The notes beneath the pieces are model-generated. The model was not told where the DNA came from. It ran no database searches and saw nothing but the letters and a program-made list of their open reading frames with translations. From Baffinella frigidus (taxonomy: Eukaryota > Cryptophyceae > Cryptomonadales > Baffinellaceae): 19,034 nt of DNA. A program made the position numbers and the translations under genes. Positions 13,897-19,034 of this stretch are shown here, piece by piece; within the stretch, counting starts at the first letter, position 1, and every line of letters starts with the position of its first letter. The stretch covers positions 42,018 to 61,051 of the forward strand of contig MU646693.1 in NCBI GenBank assembly GCA_026770585.1, in the 5' to 3' direction.

Positions 13897-13992
13897 ATAC
13901 GGCGGTAGATTACTGTGGAGATACGGCGGTGGATTTGTGTGGAGATACGGCGGTGGATTAGTGGGGAGATACGGCGGTAGATTAGTGGGGAG
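13897..13992 (+). repeat. 24-bp tandem repeat, four units
   Basis: ATACGGCGGTGGATTAGTGG plus GGAG-type units start at 13897, 13921, 13945 and 13969. The array leads directly into the next exon 3 copy. Confidence 0.9.
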
Positions 13993-14036
13993 TTGACGCG
14001 TACCAGAACGGTCGGATGGACCTCCTGGAAGCTGAG
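13993..14036 (+). pseudogene. mnmE: Donor-side copy of MnmE exon 3 (3)
   Basis: ACGCGTACCAGAACGGTCGG plus ATGGACCTCCTGGAAGCTGAG|GTACCC encodes A-Y-Q-N-G-R-M-D-L-L-E-A-E. The donor is intact. Confidence 0.85.
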
Positions 14037-14091
14037 GTACCCTAGACCTCACGTTTGGAGCGGAAACGAGCACGGGCGCACCAGATTGGTG

Positions 14092-14137
14092 AGACCGCGC
14101 GTACCACACCGGGAGGATGGACCTCCTCGAGGCTGAG
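14092..14137 (+). pseudogene. mnmE: Donor-side copy of MnmE exon 3 (4)
   Basis: GCGCGTACCACACCGGGAGG plus ATGGACCTCCTCGAGGCTGAG|GTCTCC encodes R-A-Y-H-T-G-R-M-D-L-L-E-A-E. The donor is intact. Confidence 0.85.
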
Positions 14138-14430
14138 GTCTCCTAGTTATGCCCCTGTCTATTTGGGCTCACCAATTTAGTGAGCCGGGGCGCTTTGGAG
14201 CGGAAAAGGTACCGGGACATTGCCCCGTGCTGCCGAATAGTCCGCAACCGTAATGGTTTATTTGTGCTTTGGTCGAAGCTGAGGTCTCCTAGCTCTGCCC
14301 TAAGTCTTTTTGGGTTCACTCATTTGGTGGGCCCGGGTGCTTCGGAACGGAAACGTTGTCGGATTGGTACCGCACACTCAGCATGTCAACTTGGGAATAG
14401 TCGGTCAACCCGAGTGAGGCAGAGCTAGAA
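14138..14430. repeat. F4-related dispersed repeats after exon 3 copies
   Basis: TCTATTTGGGCTCACC (14158-14173) followed by TTAGTGAGCCGGGG forms a hairpin with inverted F4 end sequence. GGAGCGGAAACGAGCACGGG (14056), GGAGCGGAAAAGGTACCGGG (14197) and GGAACGGAAACGTTGTCGG (14344) are related units, also found at 13709-13726 and 10403-10423. Confidence 0.55.
14272..14283 (+). pseudogene. mnmE: Shortest donor-side echo of MnmE exon 3 (5)
   Basis: TCGAAGCTGAG|GTCTCCTAG shares the last few exon codons and the following intron start with copy 4 (GCTGAGGTCTCCTAG). The sequence after both copies is also shared (TTTGGG.TCAC...TTGGTG), so they are one duplicated unit. Confidence 0.55.
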
Positions 14431-14614
14431 TGGGGGCGTGGTGTGTGTCGGACACTAGTTATGTGTACTAGTTATGTGTGTCTGACACTGCTAGCGTGTC
14501 GTCGGCAGGCGCTGTGTGTTACCGGCACACCAACTGCGTGTGTCGGGCACTAGTTGTGTGTGTGTCTGACACTGATAGCGTGTCATCGGTCTCGCGCCAG
14601 ACGCTCCAGCCGTG

Positions 14615-14713
14615 TGTGTGTCTAACAACCGGGTGTGTCGGACACTAGTTGTTTTTGTCAGACACCAGTTATTTGTACTAGTTATCTGTGGCTGATACCA
14701 ACCGGGCGTGTGA
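14615..14713 (+). repeat. Left arm of a perfect 99-bp inverted repeat
   Basis: This block, from TGTGTGTCTAACAACCGGGT to GATACCAACCGGGCGTGTGA, is identical by eye to the reverse complement of 15827-15925. It ends 7 bp before an acceptor copy of exon 4. The two arms enclose exon 4 and all of its partial copies. Confidence 0.93.
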
Positions 14714-14720
14714 TCGGCAG

Positions 14721-14750
14721 GCGCTCAACGATCTGATCCACGCGGACGCG
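14721..14750 (+). pseudogene. mnmE: Acceptor-side copy of MnmE exon 4 (1)
   Basis: After GATCGGCAG it reads A-L-N-D-L-I-H-A-D-A and then leaves exon sequence. The acceptor is intact and no donor is present. Confidence 0.85.
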
Positions 14751-14944
14751 ATCCGAGGAGCCAGAGGGCCTACTTAGACCAAAACCGTGTGCTCATTACC
14801 TTGAGTTCCAGGAGTTTCCCTGCCTGTGTGTGTCCGACACTAACCGGGTGTGTTGAACACTCGCTGTGCGTGTGTCCAACACCAAGTGGGTGTGTCGGAC
14901 ACTCGTTGTGGGTGTGTCTGACACTGATAGCGTGTGATCGGCAG

Positions 14945-15010
14945 GCGCTGAACGATATGATCCACGCGGAAACGGCGGGACAGCAGAAGCAGGCCATGCG
15001 TCAGATGTCC
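14945..15010 (+). pseudogene. mnmE: Acceptor-side copy of MnmE exon 4 (2)
   Basis: After GATCGGCAG it encodes A-L-N-D-M-I-H-A-E-T-A-G-Q-Q-K-Q-A-M-R-Q and then M-S, 66 of the 77 exon bases. It then switches to satellite sequence without a donor. It is nearly identical to the intact exon 176 bp downstream. Confidence 0.92.
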
Positions 15011-15120
15011 TCGCTGTGGGTGTGTCTGACACACCAACTGGGTGTGCCGGACACTAGTTATGTGTGTGTCGGACACTCGTTGTGGGTGTGTCTGACACCC
15101 CCACCGTGTGTGATCGGCAG

Positions 15121-15197
15121 GCTCTCAACGACTTGATCCACGCGGAAACGGCGGGGCAGCAGAAGCAGGCCATGCGTCAGATGTCCGGCGAGCACAG
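15121..15197 (+). CDS. mnmE: MnmE exon 4: start of the helical domain, GC donor
   Basis: The exon lies between GTGATCGGCAG and GAGCACAG|GCAAGT, a GC-AG type donor with otherwise perfect consensus. It reads A-L-N-D-L-I-H-A-E-T-A-G-Q-Q-K-Q-A-M-R-Q and M-S-G-E-H, matching the MnmE pattern D-L-I-x-A-x-(T/S)-x-x-Q-x-x-x-A-(L/M)-R-x-(L/M)-x-G at the start of the central helical domain. Phase 0 in, phase 2 out. It is the only copy with both borders. Confidence 0.93.
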
Positions 15198-15207
15198 GCA
15201 AGTCCCG

Positions 15208-15275
15208 ACTTCGAAGGGATTTCTGAATAACCCTTAAGCGTTAAGACCTACGACCCTACCGATTTCCAGTCCCTT
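15208..15275 (-). repeat. F3 fragment (inverted)
   Basis: CTTCGAAGGGATTTCTGAAT then AACCCTTAAGCGTTAAGACCTACGACCCTAC is the reverse complement of the right end of F3 copy 1. CCTACCGATTTCCA follows. Confidence 0.6.
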
Positions 15276-15375
15276 TCGAGAGGCCTACCGATTTCCAACA
15301 CCGCATGCTCATCACCCTGACATCGACAGCGTCTTAGTTGCTTTACAGAAACGCCTTAGTTGCTTTACAGAAACG

Positions 15376-15407
15376 CAGGCCATGCACCATATGTCTGGGG
15401 AGCACAG
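15376..15407 (+). pseudogene. mnmE: Donor-side copy of MnmE exon 4 (1)
   Basis: AGGCCATGCACCATATGTCT plus GGGGAGCACAG|GCAAGC encodes the end of the exon (A-M-H-H-M-S-G-E-H). The GC donor is kept. Confidence 0.82.
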
Positions 15408-15548
15408 GCAAGCCCTTCTCCACAGTGGGCTTCGAGTTCTTGCACCGCATGCTCATCACCCTGAAATCGATGCTTGCACCAGCCCTCCGGCGAGGACCAA
15501 ATCGAGGATGTAGCTTGAGCCATTTCCTTGGATCGGCCGGGAGAGTAG

Positions 15549-15583
15549 AAGCAGGCCATGCGCCTGATGTCCGGCGAGCACAG
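15549..15583 (+). pseudogene. mnmE: Donor-side copy of MnmE exon 4 (2)
   Basis: AAGCAGGCCATGCGCCTGAT plus GTCCGGCGAGCACAG|GCAAGA encodes K-Q-A-M-R-L-M-S-G-E-H. The GC donor is kept. The surrounding intron (CCAGCCCTCCG to GAGCC.TTTCCT) is duplicated at a 120-bp period (15478 and 15598). Confidence 0.85.
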
Positions 15584-15666
15584 GCAAGAAGTCCTTTCAC
15601 CAGCCCTCCGAAGCGGACCAAATCGAGGATGTAACTTGAGCCGTTTCCTGCCTGCACCGACGCAAG

Positions 15667-15683
15667 ACGTCGGGCGAGCACAG
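15667..15683 (+). pseudogene. mnmE: Donor-side copy of MnmE exon 4 (3)
   Basis: ACGTCGGGCGAGCACAG|GCAAGT is the shortest copy (S-G-E-H) and still keeps the GC donor in full consensus. Confidence 0.7.
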
Positions 15684-15778
15684 GCAAGTCCTTCCACACA
15701 GCCACATTGTGGGCTTCGCTGGACAGTTCCTTTCTACCAGAAATCTGGAAATGTCGGTTTGTAAGATGTCTTTGTACT

Positions 15779-15981
15779 GTACAGAGCGATTCTTAATTAC
15801 TACCACGAAAATAAATGAAAATAAATTCACACGCCCGGTTGGTATCAGCCACAGATAACTAGTACAAATAACTGGTGTCTGACAAAAACAACTAGTGTCC
15901 GACACACCCGGTTGTTAGACACACATACCAATCTGGTAATGTACAGGGCAATTCTTAATTACTACCACGAAAATAAATGGA
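15779..15981 (+). repeat. 40-bp direct repeats flanking the right inverted arm
   Basis: GTACAGAGCGATTCTTAATT plus ACTACCACGAAAATAAATG (15779-15817) recurs with two changes at 15941-15979. The right arm of the 99-bp inverted repeat lies between them, which suggests its insertion was coupled to a local duplication. Confidence 0.8.
15827..15925 (-). repeat. Right arm of a perfect 99-bp inverted repeat
   Basis: It is the reverse complement of 14615-14713 with no mismatch found. The spacer is 1113 bp and contains exon 4. Its identity suggests a recent origin or ongoing conversion. Confidence 0.93.
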
Positions 15982-16020
15982 CCGATCTGCGAAGTCCACC
16001 AAACACCAAACACTAAATAC

Positions 16021-17098
16021 GCAGACGGCACTACCAGAAGTCCCTAACCCTAAACCCTGAATTTGAAGGCGGATGTACCAGAAGTGGCGGACGGACGTGA
16101 TGCGGAACCCTAAACCCTCACCCCTCACCCCTATCCCCTATCCCCTAAATAAACATTATGTGTAGCCTGAACCCTGATCCCGCAACCTGCTGAACCCTAC
16201 ACCCTAAATGCGCATTCCGAAACTAACCTGGTGTATTGGCCACTCGAGTTGCTTTCTCGGGTTTTAAAACTCCCGAAACCCGAGAAAGCAACGTTTTTTG
16301 GGCCATTATAAAATCAGACACCCCAGACTGCTGTACCAGAAGTCTCTAAACGTATTATATGAAACGTTAACCCTGCACGCGCAGACGGCTGTACCAGAAG
16401 TGGAGGACGGACGCGCGTCCGCTGTGGAACCCTGCACCCTACACCCTAAATCCTACACCATGAACCCTAAACCCTACATGCGCAGCCGGCTGTCCCAGAA
16501 GTCCCTACACCCTAAACCCTGCAGCCTAAATGCTAAACGCTAACCCCCGAACCCTTCACGCGCAGACGGCTGTACCAGAAGTGGCGGACGGACGTGCTGC
16601 GGAACCCTAAACCCTACACCCTAAATCCTACACCATGAACCCTAAACCCTACATGCGCAGCCGGCTGTCCCAGAAGTCCCTACACCCTAAACCCTGCAGC
16701 CTAAATGCTAAACGCTAACCCCCGAACCCTTCACGCGCAGACGGCTGTACCAGAAGTGGCGGACGGACGTGCTGCGGAACCCTAAACCCTACACCCTAAA
16801 CCCTAAACCTCACGCTCTAAACCCTCACCCTTTAATGCTCAACCCTACACTCTACACGCGCAGACGGCTGTACCAGAAGTGGCGGACGGATATAGGGTGG
16901 GCGGCGGCGTGTGCAAACCCTACACCCCACATCCTAAACCCTGAACCCTCATCCCTCAACCCTCAACCCTACACTCTAAATAAACAAACAACAAACAATT
17001 AACAACAAACAATAAACAGTAAACACTCAACCCCCTAAGCATTCACACCCTGCACGCGCAGACGGCTGTACCAGAAGTGCCGGACAGACGCGCTGTGG
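16021..17098 (+). repeat. mnmE: Ladder of about ten acceptor-side copies of MnmE exon 5 within CCCTAAA repeats
   Basis: Copies of CGCGCAG|ACGGCTGTACCAGAAGT start near 16021, 16071, 16323, 16378, 16479, 16559, 16654, 16734, 16857 and 17055. Each carries 15-45 bp of exon 5 and then passes into CCCTAAACCC-type repeats. Three units form a tandem array (starts 16378, 16559, 16734; periods 181 and 175 bp), the last two nearly identical. Some copies read Y-Q-K-W-R-T-D-V-L-R; others have changed to S-Q-K-S-L-H. All lie upstream of the intact exon at 17167. The CCCTAAA units are irregular (CCCTACA, CCCTGCA, CCCTCAA). Confidence 0.92.
16248..16292. repeat. Hairpin element inside the exon 5 ladder
   Basis: GTTGCTTTCTCGGGTTT and AAACCCGAGAAAGCAAC are perfect 17-bp inverted arms with an 11-bp loop, extended by weaker outer pairing. 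This is the only non-heptamer insertion of note in this intron part. Confidence 0.82.
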
Positions 17099-17166
17099 AA
17101 CCCTGCACCTTGCACCCTAAATCCTACACCATGCCAAACGCTCAACGCCAAACCCTGAATTTACAG

Positions 17167-17244
17167 ACGGCTGTACCAGAAGTGGCGGACGGACGTGCTG
17201 CGGTGCATCGCGCACATCAACGCCTTCATCGACTACGGCGACAG
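17167..17244 (+). CDS. mnmE: MnmE exon 5: helical domain, GC donor
   Basis: The exon lies between GAATTTACAG and GGCGACAG|GCACTC, a GC-type donor. Its first base completes an Arg codon with exon 4. It reads R-L-Y-Q-K-W-R-T-D-V-L-R-C-I-A-H-I-N and A-F-I-D-Y-G-D, matching the MnmE helical-domain region that ends in (A/Y)-x-I-D-F in bacteria. Phase 2 in, phase 2 out. The acceptor sequence differs from the CGCGCAG of all ladder copies. Confidence 0.92.
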
Positions 17245-17804
17245 GCACTCTCCCCTCATCTTCTTCATTTGACCCTGAGTTTTTTTTGCATTTTTTTGCA
17301 AAGTGGTCAAATTAACTTCCTACCACCGCTTGCTTCGGAGGGCGGGCTGGCTGGCTTTGAAATGAAAACTTGAAAACTTGAAAACTCGAACTCAAAAACG
17401 GACAGCAATTACCGCAAACGCTCTACTCATTTGACTGACGAGATTTTACTGGTGAGCTGCGACTGATCAGATCTGACTGAGCAGATTCGGCTGATATGAG
17501 GTTTGGTTTGGTACGGAGTCTGCCCGGATTACGTTCCATCTCTGTGCAGAACGTGTCTGATTCAGGGATTTTTTCGGTACAAAACTTGCGCGGTTGAATA
17601 ATCTAGTACCCATGTCTATCTTTTCTTATTGGATGCAAATAGACGAATATCTGCCTCCAGTTGCTTGGCGTATTGTGCAAACACACCGGCTCCAATGGTT
17701 TTGCCGTTGCAACTAGTTTCGTCACGAAGCTCGAATCAATCTGCATGAGTTACTCACACCTTAAGTTGACAAATGAGTTGACTTTACGGCTCTGGGGGCG
17801 GCAG
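17245..17804 (+). other. MnmE intron 5, no repeats recognised
   Basis: This intron is less repetitive than the others. TTTTTTTGCATTTTTTTGCA and GAAAACTTGAAAACTTGAAAAC (about 17360-17385) are short local repeats. No exon echo of exon 5's donor was found after it, which is an exception to the ladder pattern. Confidence 0.6.
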
Positions 17805-17859
17805 TGACGGGCTGGAGGAGGACGAGGTGCTGACGCCCGTGCGTGAGGACGCGCGCAAG
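17805..17859 (+). CDS. mnmE: MnmE exon 6: acidic linker of the helical domain
   Basis: The exon lies between GGGGGCGGCAG and GCGCGCAAG|GTCTCG. The first base completes a Ser codon with exon 5. It reads D-G-L-E-E-D-E-V-L-T-P-V-R-E-D-A-R-K. In MnmE the I-D-F segment is followed by an acidic stretch and a helix, which fits. Phase 2 in, phase 0 out. The 55-bp length and the joint with exons 5 and 7 support the borders. Confidence 0.88.
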
Positions 17860-17875
17860 GTCTCGTCCGTGCCCG

Positions 17876-18065
17876 ACACTCTCCCAGTGTGCCCGACACT
17901 CCCTCAGTGTGTCCTCAACTGTTCCTTGTAGTGTCTGACACTGCCTGAGTGTGTCCGACACTTGCCTGAGTGTGCACGACACTCTTCATGAGTGTGCCCA
18001 ACGATGGGTGCTGACGCCCGTGCGTGAGGATGCGCGCATAGTCGAGTCCGTGTCCGACACTGCAC
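17876..18065 (+). repeat. mnmE: TGTCNGACAC satellite and donor-side copy of exon 6
   Basis: Units such as GTGTGTCCGACACT and GTGTGCCCGACACTCCCT follow the exon 6 donor. At 18007-18040 TGCTGACGCCCGTGCGTGAG plus GATGCGCGCATA|GTCGAGTCCG repeats the end of exon 6 (V-L-T-P-V-R-E-D-A-R) with a GT donor, followed by the same satellite. The copy lies downstream, as expected for a donor-side copy. Confidence 0.85.
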
Positions 18066-18420
18066 TGCCAGGGCGGAGTTTTTGTATTAGTTAACTCAAG
18101 GCGAAAATTGATTTTCGAAGTACCCATTCTGGGTACCTCGTTTCTAAGTTGACATGTTTTGTGGGTGAATTGACTATGACAAAATCTCTGGATTTGCAGT
18201 GCACTGCTTAAATCTGCCTGAGTAAAAACGGATTCGCCATAAAAGCATTTTAGTTGCTCTCTTTTGTACTGGAGTTTCTTCTCCAACTGTGTCTTATGGC
18301 GAGCCCAGTTTGATGCAGGCAGAGCTCGATGCCTGAGGCCTAGAGGCCTGAGTGTGCACAGGCCCGCCTCGGAACAGACTCTTCGGCTCGCATCATAACC
18401 TGTTTCGTCAGCCTGCTTGT
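18066..18420 (+). other. MnmE intron 6, mostly unique
   Basis: A foldback-like pair, TTCGAAGTACCCATTCTGGG plus TACCTCG, lies near 18114-18140. GCGAGCCCAGTTTGATGCAG plus GCAGAGCTCGATG (18299-18331) is a diverged F4 end motif. No exon was seen. Confidence 0.5.
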
Positions 18421-18426
18421 TCGCAG

Positions 18427-18470
18427 GTCTCCCTGCGGCAGATCGAGAAGCACCTCGCGGAAGATGTCCA
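18427..18470 (+). pseudogene. mnmE: Acceptor-side copy of MnmE exon 7 (1)
   Basis: After TTGTTCGCAG it encodes V-S-L-R-Q-I-E-K-H-L-A-E-D, then diverges. The acceptor is intact. The reading has an extra Leu relative to the real exon. Confidence 0.85.
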
Positions 18471-18550
18471 GCCACATGCTGACCGTGAGACTAGGAAAAA
18501 AAACACCCAGCCACACCTCATAACCTGTATCCTCTTCTTCCTTGTTCGCG

Positions 18551-18610
18551 GGTCTCGCGGTAGATCGAGAGGCACTTCGCGGACGGGCGCCGCGGGGAGG
18601 CGATCTGCGC
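18551..18610 (+). pseudogene. mnmE: Acceptor-side copy of MnmE exon 7 (2)
   Basis: GGTCTCGCGGTAGATCGAGA continues to GACGGGCGCCGCGGGGAGGC and is a longer copy, but its acceptor is TTCGCG instead of TTCGCAG, and a TAG interrupts the frame. The flanking CATAACCTGT...CTTGTTCGC is shared with copy 1 (about 124 bp apart). Confidence 0.85.
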
Positions 18611-18620
18611 GCCTTTCTTG

Positions 18621-18724
18621 CAACGAAAATTACTACACGCGATTCGATCATACTAGTAAGTGTACCCCACACACGATTCGATCATACTAGTAATTGTACA
18701 GCATTTGTGTAGTAATTTTCGTTG
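18621..18724. mobile_element. MITE-like foldback element, family F2, copy 3
   Basis: Perfect 18-bp terminal inverted repeats CAACGAAAATTACTACAC (18621-18638) and GTGTAGTAATTTTCGTTG (18707-18724). The interior has two 33-bp direct units containing CGATTCGATCATACTAGTAA. It lies just beyond exon 7 copy 2. Confidence 0.88.
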
Positions 18725-18793
18725 GCAGTAGTAAAGTAATGAATTAATAAAGTAATAACATAATTAACGTCTCTCTTTCTCTCTCGTTTGCAG

Positions 18794-18890
18794 GTCTCCC
18801 GACAGATCGAGAAGCACCTCGCGGACGGGCGCCGCGGGGAGGCCATCCGTGCGGGCCTCCGCTGCTCGCTCGTCGGCCCTCCCAACGCAG
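18794..18890 (+). CDS. mnmE: MnmE exon 7: end of helical domain and start of G1 loop
   Basis: The exon lies between a CT-rich tract with GTTTGCAG and CCCAACGCAG|GTCAAC. It reads V-S-R-Q-I-E-K-H-L-A-D-G-R-R-G-E-A, then I-R-A-G-L-R-C-S-L-V-G-P-P-N-A-G. This matches the MnmE transition to the GTPase domain (G-x-x-(L/I)-R-x-G-x-x-x-x-(I/L)-(V/A)-G-x-P-N-x-G-K-S). The exon stops inside the P-loop in phase 1, so the Lys-Ser must come from the next exon, outside the window. Without that exon catalytic integrity cannot be judged. Confidence 0.92.
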
Positions 18891-18905
18891 GTCAACTTCC
18901 AGTCA

Positions 18906-19034
<129 letters not shown>

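Larger units (their letters stand above)
14436..15115 (+). repeat. TGTCNGACAC-rich satellite in intron 3
   Basis: Many imperfect units of GTGTGTCGGACACTAGTT and GTGTGTCTGACACT occur, each holding a short palindrome (GTGTCGGACAC, GTGTCTGACAC). They alternate with CGTGTGATCGGCAG|GCGCT acceptor copies of exon 4. Similar units appear near exon 6 (17876-18065), with a block in inverted orientation after exon 4 (15827-15925). Confidence 0.85.

Overview
The window looks like nuclear DNA of a unicellular alga with a secondary plastid. It carries parts of two spliced genes on the + strand, tandem and in the same direction, set in long repeat-filled introns. The supporting signs are spliced genes with GC-rich exons, several GC-AG introns beside GT-AG ones, abundant TTTAGGG-like (CCCTAAA) heptamer arrays inside introns, and a predicted protein with a signal peptide followed by an A-A-F-V motif. 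That motif is the bipartite plastid-targeting signal of red-lineage secondary plastids. GC donors, same-strand gene order and TTTAGGG repeats would suit a dinoflagellate or chromerid; a haptophyte, cryptophyte or stramenopile cannot be excluded.

Gene 1 (about 990-8955, 5' end not resolved) encodes an unrecognised protein. Six exons are proposed: 990-1114, 4090-4166, 4956-5167, 7628-7689, 7876-8070 and 8564-8955 (stop). From 4090 onward all reading phases join correctly. The link from 990-1114 to 4090 does not fit in phase, so at least one exon is missing there. The C-terminal part is Ser/Arg/Gly/Pro-rich with three R-R-x-S motifs.

Gene 2 (9823 to beyond 18890) is a clear MnmE/TrmE, the tRNA wobble-uridine modification GTPase, probably plastid-targeted. 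Seven exons (9823-10332, 11970-12039, 13274-13401, 15121-15197, 17167-17244, 17805-17859, 18794-18890) join in perfect phase. They encode the leader, the N-terminal folate-binding domain, half of the helical domain, and the start of the G1 loop (G-P-P-N-A-G) at the last donor. The rest of the G domain and the C-terminal Cys motif lie outside the window.

The remarkable part is the introns. Almost every exon has decayed partial copies in the neighbouring introns, laid out by rule. Copies of the 5' part of an exon with its 3' splice site lie upstream of the intact exon. Copies of its 3' part with the 5' splice site lie downstream. MnmE exon 5 has about ten such acceptor copies, interleaved with CCCTAAA repeats. 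The same layout is seen in gene 1. The introns appear to grow by tandem duplication across exon-intron borders, leaving ladders of decoy splice sites.

The introns also hold several families of foldback (MITE-like) elements, here named F1-F4, F6 and F7, plus minisatellites (20, 24, 31 and 33 bp), TGTCNGACAC-rich satellite DNA, a perfect 99-bp inverted repeat around exon 4, and a terminal (TA)n tract. No RNA genes, CRISPR arrays, prokaryotic elements or viral genes were recognised.
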